A stretch of DNA of 37,428 nucleotides from Clostridia bacterium (GCA_017521365.1 JAFXCT010000086.1:1-37428), one strand, 5' to 3'; shown: positions 1-8,147, counted from the first letter of the stretch. Translations and numbers: made by a program. Notes: a model not told the origin generated them from the letters alone.

Positions 1-1157
1 CAGGCGTTAACGGCAGCGGCAAGCACAACAACTGGTCGCTTTCCACCAACTACGGCAAAAACCTCTTCAAGCCCGGCAAGAAGCCGCAGGATAACAAAAC
101 CTTCCTCGTCTGCCTTTGCGCTGTGCTTGAGGCTGTTGATATGAGCCAGGATTTGCTGCGTATCGCCTCTGCCTCCGCAGGCAACGACCACAGACTCGGT
201 GCGGCAGAAGCACCGCCCGCAATCATCTCGATTTTCCTCGGCGACGAGCTGACGGAAATTCTGGAGGCTGTCGAAAAGGGCGAGCACGGCGAAAACAAAA
301 AGGCTGAAACGGTTGTAACGGGCGTTGACGTGCTTCCCGATTTCAAAAAGGACACCACGGACCGCAACCGTACCTCTCCCCTTGCCTTCACGGGCAACAA
401 GTTTGAATTCCGTATGCTCGGCTCCAGCTTCTCGATTGCCGACGTAAATACTGTTATCAACACAGCCGTTGCCGACGTATTTGACCGCCTTGCAAACAGA
501 CTGGAAGCCGCTAAAGACATCGAAAAAGAGCTTGATGCGTGGATGAGCGAAACAGTTACCGCCCACAAGCGTATAATCTTCAACGGCAACAACTATACCC
601 CGGATTGGATTAACGAGGCTCACCGCAGAGGTCTGTTTGAGCTTAAGACGACGGCAGACGCCGTACCGCATTTCGTCAGCGAAAAGAACGTTGAGCTTTT
701 CACAAAGCACAAAATTTTCACCAAGAGCGAAATCGCATCACGCTGTGAAATTATGCTTGACAGCTATTGCAAGGTGCTCCACATAGAGGCGCTGACAATG
801 CTCGAAATGGCAAAGAAGGAAATTATGCCGGCAGTCCTCAGCTACACAAACGAGGTTGCAAAGAGCGTAAAGCTCAAAAAGGATATCGGCATTATCGCCG
901 AGGACGACGCTACGCTCAGACTGTGCACAAAGCTCAACGACCTTTACAACAAGCTCTACCGCAGGACGGATGCACTTGAATCCGCCGTGGCAGGTCTTGA
1001 CCGCACGGGCGACAGCCTTGAAGCCTCCTCTTATTGCAGGGATATGCTTGTGCCTGCAATGAACAAGCTCAGAAGCGTTGCGGACGAGCTTGAAACAATC
1101 GTTGCGGAAAAATACTGGCCCTATCCCAACTACAGCGAGCTTTTATTTAATGTATAA
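1..1157 (+). CDS. glnN: Glutamine synthetase type III, C-terminal part (5' end outside window)
   Basis: ATP-dependent ligation of ammonia to glutamate, the main ammonium assimilation step, in the cytoplasm. The reading frame is open from base 3 and runs 384 codons to a stop, so the N-terminal half of this roughly 700-residue family is missing. Visible type III signatures are GVNGSGKHNNWS at the very start, the SAGNDHRLGAAEAPPA block and the PPAIISIFLG segment, followed by the long helical C-terminal region that ends WPYPNYSELLF, typical of GSIII and absent from GSI and GSII. The first ATG in frame (base 123) lies inside the conserved catalytic domain and is not the start. The next gene follows after 34 bases on the same strand. 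Family assignment is secure; regulation cannot be judged because the promoter is outside the window. Confidence 0.95.
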   Translation, partial: GVNGSGKHNNWSLSTNYGKNLFKPGKKPQDNKTFLVCLCAVLEAVDMSQDLLRIASASAGNDHRLGAAEAPPAIISIFLGDELTEILEAVEKGEHGENKKAETVVTGVDVLPDFKKDTTDRNRTSPLAFTGNKFEFRMLGSSFSIADVNTVINTAVADVFDRLANRLEAAKDIEKELDAWMSETVTAHKRIIFNGNNYTPDWINEAHRRGLFELKTTADAVPHFVSEKNVELFTKHKIFTKSEIASRCEIMLDSYCKVLHIEALTMLEMAKKEIMPAVLSYTNEVAKSVKLKKDIGIIAEDDATLRLCTKLNDLYNKLYRRTDALESAVAGLDRTGDSLEASSYCRDMLVPAMNKLRSVADELETIVAEKYWPYPNYSELLFNV

Positions 1158-1191
1158 AGATACAACAAATTAATTACGGAGAGTGAAGAAA

Positions 1192-2205
1192 ATGAAGTGT
1201 GCAATTTACGGCGCAGGCTCACTCGGCACCGTTCTCGGCGCTTATATGACCAAAAACGGTGTAGAGGTTGAGCTTGTAAACAGAAACAAGGCTCACGTTG
1301 CAACCCTCAACGAAAAGGGTGCTCACATCACGGGTACTGTTGATTTCACAACACCCGTAAAGGCAATTACACCCGATGAAATGTCGGGCAAGTACGACGT
1401 GATTTTCCTTATGACCAAGCAGCTCCACAACAAAGAGGTTGTAACGTTCTTAAAGCCCTTCCTTACGGAAGACGGCGTTATTGCAACGCTTCAGAACGGT
1501 ATTCCCGAGCCCGGCATTGCAGAAATCGTCGGCAATGAGCACACGGTCGGCTGTCCCGTTGAATGGGGTGCCGCACTCACCGCTCCCGGCGAAGCAACTC
1601 TCACCTCCGAGCCCGACAGCCTTTCCTTCCATATGGGCAAGATGCCCGGCATCACCGACAGGCAGCTTACACTCGTAAAGGAACTGCTTGAAAAAATGTG
1701 CCCCGTTCACTTTGAGGAAAACCTTCTGGGTGCACGCTGGTCAAAGCTTCTTATCAATGCAACCTTCTCGGGTCTTGGCACCGTTGTCGGCGGCCGCTTC
1801 GGCGACGTTTCCGAAAACAAGGACGGTCAGAAGGTTGCCGTACGCTGTATGAAGGAGTGCATTGACGTCGGCCACGCAGCAGGCGCAACTTTTGCACCCG
1901 TTCAGGGCAAGGACATCACAAAGCTCTTCTACTACACCAACCCCGTAAAGCGTGCAATTGCACAGCTTCTCGTTCCGATTGCTATGAAGAAGCACAGAGA
2001 TATTGAGCCCTCAATGCTTCAGGATATCAAGAACGGCAAGCCCTGCGAGGTCGACGCTATCAACGGCGTTGTCTGCGAATGGGGCAGAAAGTGCGGCGTG
2101 CCCACACCCATCAACGACAGAATTGTTGAAATCATCAAAAAAGAGCAGGCAGGCGAGCTTAAGCTCGACGCATCAAACATCAGACTGTTTGACGATTTGC
2201 TTTAA
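1192..2205 (+). CDS. 2-dehydropantoate 2-reductase family protein (PanE/ApbA-like)
   Basis: Predicted NADPH-dependent ketopantoate reductase, the step giving pantoate for pantothenate and coenzyme A. The 337-residue protein starts with a Rossmann motif (IYGAGSLGTVLGAYM), followed by VELVNRNKAH and the TLQNG segment of the ApbA N-terminal domain. The C-terminal helical domain carries SKLLINATFS, the usual Lys/Asn region, and ends with PTPINDRIVEIIK. I chose ATG 1192 over GTG 1183 because GGAGAG at 1178-1183 is well spaced to 1192 and the Rossmann strand then begins at residue 2. No other pantothenate genes are nearby and several ketopantoate reductase paralogues act on other 2-oxo acids, so the exact substrate is open. 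A strong terminator hairpin follows the stop. Confidence 0.85.
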   Translation: MKCAIYGAGSLGTVLGAYMTKNGVEVELVNRNKAHVATLNEKGAHITGTVDFTTPVKAITPDEMSGKYDVIFLMTKQLHNKEVVTFLKPFLTEDGVIATLQNGIPEPGIAEIVGNEHTVGCPVEWGAALTAPGEATLTSEPDSLSFHMGKMPGITDRQLTLVKELLEKMCPVHFEENLLGARWSKLLINATFSGLGTVVGGRFGDVSENKDGQKVAVRCMKECIDVGHAAGATFAPVQGKDITKLFYYTNPVKRAIAQLLVPIAMKKHRDIEPSMLQDIKNGKPCEVDAINGVVCEWGRKCGVPTPINDRIVEIIKKEQAGELKLDASNIRLFDDLL

Positions 2206-2214
2206 TAAAAAACC

Positions 2215-2247
2215 AAGGCTTATGAGCAAAAACTCATAAGCCTTTTT
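2215..2247. terminator. Bidirectional intrinsic terminator
   Basis: A 12-bp perfect stem (AAGGCTTATGAG with CTCATAAGCCTT) closes a 6-nt loop and is followed by a T-run on the plus strand. A-rich sequence on the other side gives a T-run on the minus strand. It lies between the converging reductase gene and the RadC-like gene and probably serves both. Confidence 0.85.
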
Positions 2248-2252
2248 ACTTG

Positions 2253-2936
2253 CTATTTCTGAAATACGGTTGCCAGCCTTTCGTGGCTTGCCATTGAAAA
2301 CGCATCCGAATCGGTTAAAATAATGTGGTCGGAAACAACTATTCCTATCGGTGCCATTGCGGCAACCAAAGCCTGCGTTGTTTCAATGTCCTTCCTTGAG
2401 GGTGAAGCAACGCCCGCGGGGTGGTTGTGAACGAGTATAACCGAAGAAGCGTTGTTATTCAGCGCAAGCTGAACGCACTTGCGTATGTCCAGCGAGGTTG
2501 TGTTGAGCGAGCCCTCGCACACGAAAAGGAAGTTTTTCACCCTGTTCTGCGAATCGAGGAAAATCAATGCTCCTCGCTCGGTGCTCAGCCCGAAGAACTT
2601 CGGCTTTGAATAGTCAATTGCCTGCTGAGCCGAGCCGATTTCCGTAATACTGCTGACCTTATCTGCCGAATACCGGCGGAAAAGAGCGGGCACCATTGTA
2701 ATCAGCGTTGCGGCAACGTCGCCTATATCCTCAACCTGCACAAGCTCATCATACGGAGCTTCAAGCACGGCGGAAAGTGAGCCGAAGCGCTCAAGCAGCC
2801 TGTGTGCCGTTTCGTTGGTGTCACTGCGCTTGTTGGCATAAAAGAGCAACAGCTCCAGCACCTCGTGGTCGGCAAAGCCATCCAGCCCGTTACGGCGGTA
2901 TTTCTCTCTTATTCTTTTTCTGTGTCCCTCGTGCAT
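2253..2936 (-). CDS. radC: RadC-like JAB/MPN domain protein
   Basis: A 227-residue member of the RadC (UPF0758) family. The N-terminal part has the DHEVLELLLFYA helix and a helix-hairpin-helix-like stretch (QVEDIGDVAATLI). The C-terminal JAB domain has the metal-binding signature VHNHPAG (His170 and His172) followed by SPSRKD with Asp183, plus Glu141 as the likely general base. The family is common in bacteria and on mobile elements. Its cellular role is unsettled; an early link to DNA repair has not held up well. The gene lies 20 bases downstream of the membrane-anchored protein gene on the same strand, so the two are probably co-transcribed. The start is ATG 2936, preceded by GAGGTGAG. Confidence 0.88.
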   Translation of the reverse strand: MHEGHRKRIREKYRRNGLDGFADHEVLELLLFYANKRSDTNETAHRLLERFGSLSAVLEAPYDELVQVEDIGDVAATLITMVPALFRRYSADKVSSITEIGSAQQAIDYSKPKFFGLSTERGALIFLDSQNRVKNFLFVCEGSLNTTSLDIRKCVQLALNNNASSVILVHNHPAGVASPSRKDIETTQALVAAMAPIGIVVSDHIILTDSDAFSMASHERLATVFQK

Positions 2937-2956
2937 AGAGCTTAACTCACCTCTTA

Positions 2957-3979
2957 TTACAGCTCAACGGAAACGGTAAATTCGTCAATCGTGTCGCCGT
3001 TGCCGTCCCTGAAGGTACTGATGGTTGAGCTTGCCTTGAACGAAGTGGTTTGCGAAACAAGGGGCTGTGCCTCCTCGGGGATTATAAGCGTAACAACCGT
3101 CTGACCGCCCGTCTTGGTGACATAGGCCATTTCGTTGTACTTCTTCGTGGGTGAAAGGCTGCAGGTGCCTTTGTAGAGGTTGTAGGTAAGCGTATCGGGT
3201 ATTGAAACCATACCGCTCTTTTCACGCAGGGTAAGCGTCATAACGCTGCTTCTCGTAATATCGTACTCGCCGTCAAGATAAATCTTCATACGGACGTATT
3301 TTTCGCCGTCGCTGAAGCCCTGTGCCCATCTGGACTCGCCCGAGCTGCCGCCGACTGCCGCCGTTGTGCTTTCGGGAGCGATTGTGCCAAGCTCCGTTAC
3401 GGGGTTGCCGTTTTCATCCATAAGCTGTTCGCCGTTTTCATCCGTTACGTATACTGGTGGCGGTGCAGTTGTGACAACCTCGGAATATAATTCTGTTACG
3501 GGCTCGCCGTTTTCATCCGTTACGTTTTCACCGTTTGCATCGGTAACGTACTGCGTGTAAACCGTGGTCTGCGGCTTCGTGCGGATTTCGGTTACCTCGC
3601 TGCCGTCTTCACCCGTTACCGCTTCGCCCTTCCAGTTGGTGACTACCTCGTAATAGGTTTCGGGCACACGCTGCGTATAAAGTGGCGACACGTGTGAGGT
3701 TTCCTCTTCCTCGGTGGGGTTTTCCACAGGCTTATCAATGGCTATCTGCTGTGAGCCGTATTGCCAGAGGAATTTCGTCGGCACATCGAGAATAATCCCC
3801 TGAAACTGCGTTGTCGTTTCAGCGGCGATGCTTTGCGAAACGGTTTCCTGCGGCTGTGTGTGCTGAATTTCGGAGTGTGAATTATCCTCCGTCAGCAGCA
3901 GCACGGTCAGTATAACGGCAAGCGCAAGCAGAACGATTGCCGCAGCCGCTACAAGCTTATTGTTAACCGGTTTTGACAT
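2957..3979 (-). CDS. Membrane-anchored extracellular protein with acidic VTDENGE repeats
   Basis: Family not recognised. Of 340 residues, the first 30 form one hydrophobic segment after a short basic start and lack a lipobox cysteine, so an N-terminal membrane anchor with the rest outside is likely. Residues about 95-200 are low-complexity and rich in Thr, Glu, Val and Pro, with near-repeats of the form VTDENGEPVTEL, VTDANGENVTDENG and YVTDENGEQLMDENG. They look like an extended stalk. The last 130 residues (from SRWAQGFSDGEKYVRMKIYLDG) look like a beta-rich domain of unknown function. The same repeat style occurs in the lipoprotein at 28381-29295. The start is ATG 3979 behind a GGAGGG-like site. 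It leads a two-gene unit with the RadC-like gene. Confidence 0.8.
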   Translation of the reverse strand: MSKPVNNKLVAAAAIVLLALAVILTVLLLTEDNSHSEIQHTQPQETVSQSIAAETTTQFQGIILDVPTKFLWQYGSQQIAIDKPVENPTEEEETSHVSPLYTQRVPETYYEVVTNWKGEAVTGEDGSEVTEIRTKPQTTVYTQYVTDANGENVTDENGEPVTELYSEVVTTAPPPVYVTDENGEQLMDENGNPVTELGTIAPESTTAAVGGSSGESRWAQGFSDGEKYVRMKIYLDGEYDITRSSVMTLTLREKSGMVSIPDTLTYNLYKGTCSLSPTKKYNEMAYVTKTGGQTVVTLIIPEEAQPLVSQTTSFKASSTISTFRDGNGDTIDEFTVSVEL

Positions 3980-4142
3980 TTTGCCCTCCGATAGTTTTTA
4001 TTATTTCTGATTACTGTAAATAATAACATATTTGTTTTCAAAAAACAATAGCTAATTACCTACACTACTTATAGGCGGTTTCCGCCACACCGGGACTATA
4101 TATTGAACTTCTGCCCGACTTTTATTTAAATATAAAAAAAGG

Positions 4143-4172
4143 TTGACATTGAGGGCATTTTTGTTATATAAT
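4143..4172 (+). promoter_or_regulatory. Sigma-70-type promoter of the rpmH operon
   Basis: TTGACA (4143-4148) and TATAAT (4167-4172) match the housekeeping consensus exactly with an 18-nt spacer, in an AT-rich tract about 95 bases before rpmH. The 5' leader (about 4180-4266) holds no gene. It has weak dyad symmetry (CTAAAG near 4188 with CTTTAG near 4225). A GGAGG at 4252-4256 serves rpmH. Confidence 0.85.
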
Positions 4173-4266
4173 ATCCCGATGTAAGGTCTAAAGTGGGGTA
4201 TAAGCCCGATATGCTTTTTCTCCCTTTAGTCGTCAAACTATACCCTTGAATGGAGGTTATGCACCA

Positions 4267-4401
4267 ATGAAGAGAACGTATCAGCCCAAGAAGCGTCATC
4301 GCAAGATGGAACACGGCTTCCGCAAGAGAATGGCAGACAGAAACGGCCGCAAGGTTCTCGCCCGCCGCAGAGCAAAGGGCAGAAAGCAGCTCTCCTACTA
4401 A
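4267..4401 (+). CDS. rpmH: Ribosomal protein bL34
   Basis: Small basic protein of the large ribosomal subunit. The 44-residue product begins [13 protein letters not shown] and contains HGFRKRM and the [18 protein letters not shown] end, matching bL34 over its full length. GGAGG lies 10 bases upstream of the ATG. It is the first gene of the conserved rpmH-rnpA-yidD-yidC-jag cluster and follows a near-perfect promoter. In many Bacillota this cluster sits next to the replication origin with dnaA divergent, but dnaA is not in this window. Confidence 0.98.
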   Translation: MKRTYQPKKRHRKMEHGFRKRMADRNGRKVLARRRAKGRKQLSY

Positions 4402-4433
4402 TCAGTAAGTTGAGCTGACACAAGGGAACGGTT

Positions 4434-4775
4434 ATGGCTTCGACTATCAAAACACTCAATCTGAATACCGATTTTCGCCGTGCGTACAAGCGCGGTAAGG
4501 TGTACACAAGCCCTGCACTGGTTTCTTATGTAACAAAAAACCGTGCAGGTATTTGTCGTATCGGAATAACTACGAGCAAGAAAATCGGCAACGCTGTCGA
4601 ACGCAACCGTTCAAGACGAGTGATAAGAGCGGCGTACCGTGCCGTTGCCCCCTATACGGGCGGCGGTTGGGACATCGTTTTTGTCGCAAGAAGCAAAACA
4701 AAATACCTCAAAAGCACTCAGCTTGAACCTATAATTCTCAAGCATCTTGAGCAGGCGGGTGTTATAAACCGATGA
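4434..4775 (+). CDS. rnpA: Ribonuclease P protein component
   Basis: Protein subunit of RNase P, which matures the 5' ends of tRNAs together with the RNA subunit. The 113-residue length is normal. The family signature is clear: FRRAYKRGK near the N-terminus and the RNR motif region [21 protein letters not shown] in the middle. It begins 32 bases after rpmH and overlaps yidD by 4 bases (ATGA), consistent with translational coupling. Confidence 0.97.
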   Translation: MASTIKTLNLNTDFRRAYKRGKVYTSPALVSYVTKNRAGICRIGITTSKKIGNAVERNRSRRVIRAAYRAVAPYTGGGWDIVFVARSKTKYLKSTQLEPIILKHLEQAGVINR

Positions 4776-5008
4776 AAAAGGCAGTTTTGCGGATTATCCG
4801 CTTCTACCGTGAGAAAATTTCGCCGCACAAGCCGCCAATGTGCCGCTATTATCCGACGTGCTCTCAGTACGCAACCGAAGCAATAGAGGTTCACGGCTTG
4901 CTTAAAGGCGGTCTGCTGGCGTTACGCCGGCTTTTGAGGTGCAATGTTTTGTTCCCGGGCGGATACGACCCCGTTCCGCCAAAGAAACACCAATCGGAGG
5001 ACGATTAA
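4772..5008 (+). CDS. yidD: Membrane protein insertion efficiency factor YidD
   Basis: A 78-residue protein thought to assist YidC-dependent insertion of inner membrane proteins. The family hallmarks are present: [26 protein letters not shown], an amphipathic N-terminal helix followed by the Cys-containing core, then the paired RRLLRCN and the GGYDPVP end. It overlaps rnpA by 4 bases upstream, and its stop codon overlaps the yidC start by one base (TAATG). Both suggest coupled translation. Confidence 0.96.
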   Translation: MKKAVLRIIRFYREKISPHKPPMCRYYPTCSQYATEAIEVHGLLKGGLLALRRLLRCNVLFPGGYDPVPPKKHQSEDD

Positions 5009-5979
5009 TGACCGCACTTTATGATGCAATCGCCGTGCCTTTCGGCTGGCTACTCGGACAGTTCTATAATTTCGTAGGCAACTATTTCGTTGCCCTTGTT
5101 CTTTTTGCGCTTTTCTTCAAAATCATCCTTCTTCCCAGCGCAATCAAGCAGCAGAAGAGTACAGCCAAGCAGGCCAGACTTCAGCCCAAGCTCCGTAGAA
5201 TTCAGGAGCGCTACAAGGGCGACAAAAACGCACAGCAGAAAATTCAGGAAGAGCAGCAGGCTCTTTACCAGCGTGAAGGCTTCAACCCGATGAATCAGGG
5301 CTGTCTTCCCCTTCTTATACAGATGCCCATTATTTTAGGTCTTTACGGCGCAGTTTATAAGCCCCTCACCTACGCTGTGCGCATTTCTTCAACCGCTATC
5401 ACAACGCTTACCGAGCTTGTAAGCAAGGTTGTTTCCGCAGACGGCGGCACAGCCACAAACAACAGCAGGGCCATTGAAATCGTTATTATCGATAACATCG
5501 AAAAAATCTGGGACAGCGCACTTGAAGCAGGCATTGACGTGAGCATACTCGAGCAAATCAAAGAGTTTTCGGGCGAATTCAACTTCTTCGGCTACTCGCT
5601 TGCTCAGAATCCTTCCTTCAGCCCGCTTACCCTGCTCACAATCATCCCCGTACTTTCTTGTCTTACATCACTTGCAACATCATTTATCGGCCATATTCGC
5701 TCAAAGCGCAACAACCCGGCTATGGCAAACAACCCCACTATGGGCTGTATGACCTTTGGTATGCCCCTCATTTCCCTTTACTTCGTTACAATGTTCCCGG
5801 CAGCCATCGGTATTTACTGGATTATCAACAACGTATACTCTTTCCTTCAGACCCTTATTGTCGGTCACTTCTACAGCCCCGAAAAAGTTATTGCAAGACA
5901 AATGGTTGAAGAAACCATTGCACGCCGCTCAAAAGAGGCCAACACCAAGCTCATAGCGGCAAAGAAAAACGAAGAATAA
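5008..5979 (+). CDS. yidC: Membrane protein insertase YidC/Oxa1 family
   Basis: Inserts and folds membrane proteins with or without Sec. The 323-residue protein starts at ATG 5008, which overlaps the yidD stop and has GGAGG at 4996-5000. The longer frame opening at 4939 would overlap yidD deeply and is not favoured. Visible features are a membrane segment at about residues 28-50 (FVALVLFALFFKIILLP), the charged cytoplasmic hairpin KQQKSTAKQARLQPKLRRIQERYKG, the hallmark GCLPLLIQMPIILGLYG, and two late membrane segments. There is no N-terminal lipobox, unlike the SpoIIIJ lipoproteins of bacilli. A hydrophilic insertion (about residues 130-195) separates the second and third membrane segments. 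Confidence 0.95.
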   Translation: MTALYDAIAVPFGWLLGQFYNFVGNYFVALVLFALFFKIILLPSAIKQQKSTAKQARLQPKLRRIQERYKGDKNAQQKIQEEQQALYQREGFNPMNQGCLPLLIQMPIILGLYGAVYKPLTYAVRISSTAITTLTELVSKVVSADGGTATNNSRAIEIVIIDNIEKIWDSALEAGIDVSILEQIKEFSGEFNFFGYSLAQNPSFSPLTLLTIIPVLSCLTSLATSFIGHIRSKRNNPAMANNPTMGCMTFGMPLISLYFVTMFPAAIGIYWIINNVYSFLQTLIVGHFYSPEKVIARQMVEETIARRSKEANTKLIAAKKNEE

Positions 5980-5999
5980 AATTAAGGTGGTAAAACAAT

Positions 6000-6956
6000 T
6001 TGATTAAGGAAGCAATCGGCGTCGGCAAAACTCCCGAAGAAGCTCTCGAAAACGCAAAGGTTGTTCTCGATGCTCCTTTTGAAGCTGACGTTAAGTTTGA
6101 AATTCTCGAAATGCCCAAGAAAAAGACTCTCGGCATTTTCGGCAAGGAAACCCCCGCAAAGGTAAGAGCTTACTACGAAGCTCCCGACCCCGTTGAAGCA
6201 CCCAAGCCTGTCAAGCAGGCAAAGGCTCCCAAGGCCGCTCCTGCTCCGACACCCACTGCCGCACCCGTAAGAAAGCCCGTTGCCAACCCCGAAGCCTTTG
6301 CAGGCACGGAAAAGTATATCCGCTCAATCCTCAAGGGTCTGGGCATTGACGAGTGCACCGTTGCTTTTTCAGAAGAAGAGGACGGCGTTGCAATTGACCT
6401 TGACTGCGGCGAAAACTACGGCGTAGTAATCGGCAGAAGAGGCGAAACTCTCGACTCCATTCAGTACCTTGTCCGCCTTTATATGAACAAGGGCAAGGAA
6501 AGCTACAAGCGTGTTTCAATCAACATCGGCAACTACCGTGAAAAGAGAGCCGAAACGCTCCGTGAGCTTGCAAAGAGAAACGCCGCAAAGGTTCTCAAGA
6601 ACGGCAGAAACGTTGTTCTTGACCCGATGAACCCCTACGAGCGCAGAATTATTCACACCGCAATCCAGGAGATTGAAGGCGTTGACTCCCACTCCGTAGG
6701 CTCCGATGCCGACCGTAAGGTTGTTATCACCCTTGCAGAAGGCTTCAAGCCCACCAACCCCGACGCTAAGGGCCGTTACAACAAGGGCGGCAACCGCGGC
6801 GGCTACAACAGAGGCAGAGGCGGCAGCCGTCAGGCAAAGCCTGCACAGTCTGCTCCCGCAGCACCTGCACGTCAGCCCCGCTCCGACCTTTCCAATGCAT
6901 CACGCTACGGCAAAATCGAGCCCAAGAAGCCTGTTGTAACAGAAACTGAAGAATAA
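6000..6956 (+). CDS. jag: RNA-binding protein Jag/KhpB with RG-rich tail
   Basis: KH-R3H RNA-binding protein of the Jag/KhpB/EloR family, linked in Gram-positives to cell elongation and division and encoded next to yidC. The order is a Jag_N domain (about residues 1-55, with KKKTLGIFG), an Ala/Pro/Lys linker (about 62-100), a KH domain with VVIGRRGETLDSIQYL, and an R3H-type segment (NPYERRIIHTAIQ). The last 60 residues are a low-complexity tail with NRGGYNRGRGGSR. The start is TTG 6000 with AAGGTGG at 5984-5990; no ATG is available before the Jag_N domain. It is the last gene of the operon and a hairpin terminator follows. The RG-rich tail is longer than I expect for the family and may add nonspecific RNA affinity (inference). 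Confidence 0.94.
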   Translation: MIKEAIGVGKTPEEALENAKVVLDAPFEADVKFEILEMPKKKTLGIFGKETPAKVRAYYEAPDPVEAPKPVKQAKAPKAAPAPTPTAAPVRKPVANPEAFAGTEKYIRSILKGLGIDECTVAFSEEEDGVAIDLDCGENYGVVIGRRGETLDSIQYLVRLYMNKGKESYKRVSINIGNYREKRAETLRELAKRNAAKVLKNGRNVVLDPMNPYERRIIHTAIQEIEGVDSHSVGSDADRKVVITLAEGFKPTNPDAKGRYNKGGNRGGYNRGRGGSRQAKPAQSAPAAPARQPRSDLSNASRYGKIEPKKPVVTETEE

Positions 6957-6962
6957 TTATTA

Positions 6963-7000
6963 TCGGCGTTGTGCTCTTAATTGAACACAACGCCGATTTT
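6963..7000 (+). terminator. Intrinsic terminator after jag
   Basis: An 11-bp perfect stem (TCGGCGTTGTG with CACAACGCCGA), a 12-nt loop and TTTT lie just after the jag stop, ending the rpmH operon. Confidence 0.85.
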
Positions 7001-7001
7001 C

Positions 7002-7087
7002 TTTCAACTTGGCATAAGCCAAATACAACTATGCGAAGCATAATAAAACTACGCAGTAATATAACTCGCCGCAAGGCGAATAAAACT
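7002..7087 (+). repeat. Array of 9-nt AATANAACT boxes alternating with mini-hairpins
   Basis: The box AATANAACT occurs at 7022-7030, 7042-7050, 7058-7066 and 7079-7087, and a partial version (TTTCAACTT) sits at 7002-7010. Between the boxes lie short segments that are mostly tiny palindromes: TGGCATAAGCCA (7010-7021), ATGCGAAGCAT (7031-7041), ACGCAGT (7051-7057, weak) and CGCCGCAAGGCG (7067-7078). The last box abuts the stop codon of the minus-strand S4 gene. The layout parallels the larger array at 29300-29472 but uses a different box. Confidence 0.75.
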
Positions 7088-7836
7088 TATTTATATATCC
7101 TGACCGCCGCACGAAGGCGGTCTTTTTTTGTTTTACGAAGGACACCTTCAAAAATAAACCTTCCGCTTCCTCTGACGGAAACCGTATCGTGCTCCTCGAC
7201 AATCAAATCCGCACGCAGGGCCGCAACGCTGTTTACGCTCACCCTGCCCTGCTCAATCAGCTCCTTGGCTGTACTGCGTGAAAAGCCGTAAACGGCACAG
7301 ACAAGAGCATCCAGCCTTTGTGAAGCCACTACGGTTTCGCTTATTTCCGGCAGGGCTGTGCTTATTTCGGGTAGTGAAGCAACCTCGGTACAGCTTACGG
7401 TAGTTCTTTTTACCGACACGAGATTTTCGCAGATATAGCCGCTTATCTCTTCCTTGCAGAAAAGATAACCGCAGTTACCGCAGACGATTATATCGCCGAG
7501 CACCTCTCTTTTAAGCCCGAGTGCCATAACCGAGCCGAAGAAATCCCGATGGGTAAGCTCGTCCGCAAATTTCTGCGCCACAGGCTCAATTTTTATGCAC
7601 ACGAAGTCGGGCGTACATTCGTAACCGCAGTCATCAACACTGCCGAAGCAGGCAACTCTGCGCTCCGCACCCTCGTAGCCGCCGTGAAGCTCAAAGCGGT
7701 ACGGCAGGCGCATTGACACAAGCACACCCTGCTGAGCCGTGCTGAGGAAATCCGAAAACACCCAGATTCCCTTGTTGCGGCTTCTTGAGGCAAGCTCCTC
7801 GAAACGTTTCTTTAAAAGCAGTTCATCATCAATCAT
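7087..7836 (-). CDS. YlmH-like S4-domain RNA-binding protein
   Basis: The 249-residue protein resembles YlmH, an S4-domain protein that in Gram-positives usually lies in the division and cell-wall cluster and has been tied to stalled-ribosome handling. The N-terminal 160 residues hold the YlmH-type domain (FSDFLSTAQQG, GGYEGAERR, FFGSVMALGLKREVLGDI). The C-terminal S4 domain runs from QRLDALVCAVYGFSRSTAKELI through GRVSVNS to DTVSVRGSGRF. I chose ATG 7836 because GGAG sits 5 bases before it; the upstream ATG at 7854 lacks a good site. It follows the AbrB-like gene on the minus strand, separated by a hairpin. Here it is apart from sepF and the other division genes. Confidence 0.82.
   Translation of the reverse strand: MIDDELLLKKRFEELASRSRNKGIWVFSDFLSTAQQGVLVSMRLPYRFELHGGYEGAERRVACFGSVDDCGYECTPDFVCIKIEPVAQKFADELTHRDFFGSVMALGLKREVLGDIIVCGNCGYLFCKEEISGYICENLVSVKRTTVSCTEVASLPEISTALPEISETVVASQRLDALVCAVYGFSRSTAKELIEQGRVSVNSVAALRADLIVEEHDTVSVRGSGRFIFEGVLRKTKKDRLRAAVRIYK
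7102..7129 (+). terminator. Second plus-strand terminator, embedded in the end of the S4-protein gene
   Basis: GACCGCC (7102-7108) pairs with GGCGGTC (7116-7122) and is followed by seven T on the plus strand. It falls inside the last codons of the minus-strand gene. It could catch plus-strand read-through from the jag operon. Codons for Arg, Ala and Lys in the coding strand may also explain it. Confidence 0.5.
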
Positions 7837-7856
7837 AATTGCTCCGTAAAACATAC

Positions 7857-7881
7857 AAAAGGCCGGTTACAGTAACCGACC
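7857..7881 (-). terminator. Hairpin between the AbrB-like and YlmH-like genes
   Basis: GGTCGGTTAC and GTAACCGGCC form an almost perfect inverted repeat followed on the minus strand by TTTTGTAT; on the plus strand the T-run is TTTGTTTTTT. It is placed directly after the AbrB-like stop, so a partial terminator or attenuator between the two genes is likely. Confidence 0.5.
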
Positions 7882-7889
7882 TTTGTTTT

Positions 7890-8147
7890 TTAGGCTTGTC
7901 TGGATTTGTCAAACAGCTCGCTTGCGCAGGCACGGCAGACCTTTTTGCCGCCGAAATCAATAACGTCCTCCACGCTGTCGCAAAAAATGCAGGCAGGCGA
8001 ATATTTACGAAGGATAATACAGTCGTTCTGTGTGAATATTTCCAGATAATCCCTGTTTTCCTTCAGGTCGAGCACGGTGCGCAATTCCTTGGGCAGAACG
8101 ATTCTGCCTGCAGAGTCAATCTGCCTTGTTATTCCAGTCGATTTCAT
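7890..8147 (-). CDS. AbrB/SpoVT-type transition-state regulator with C-terminal zinc-finger-like motif
   Basis: An 85-residue DNA-binding protein. The N-terminal swapped-hairpin AbrB domain is clear (GITRQIDSAGRIVLPKELR and LEIFTQNDCIILRKY). The C-terminal third has two CxxC pairs (CIFC and CRAC), suggesting a bound metal, as in several clostridial AbrB relatives. I chose ATG 8147, 6 bases after GGAGGG; the ATG at 8153 directly abuts the ribosome binding site. A good promoter lies upstream (8178-8206). Such proteins regulate growth-phase transitions; the targets here are unknown. Confidence 0.9.
   Translation of the reverse strand: MKSTGITRQIDSAGRIVLPKELRTVLDLKENRDYLEIFTQNDCIILRKYSPACIFCDSVEDVIDFGGKKVCRACASELFDKSRQA

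Noticed and set aside
4939-5007. Longer N-terminus for YidC
   Set aside because: It would overlap most of the conserved end of yidD; ATG 5008 has a good ribosome binding site and gives a normal YidC start.
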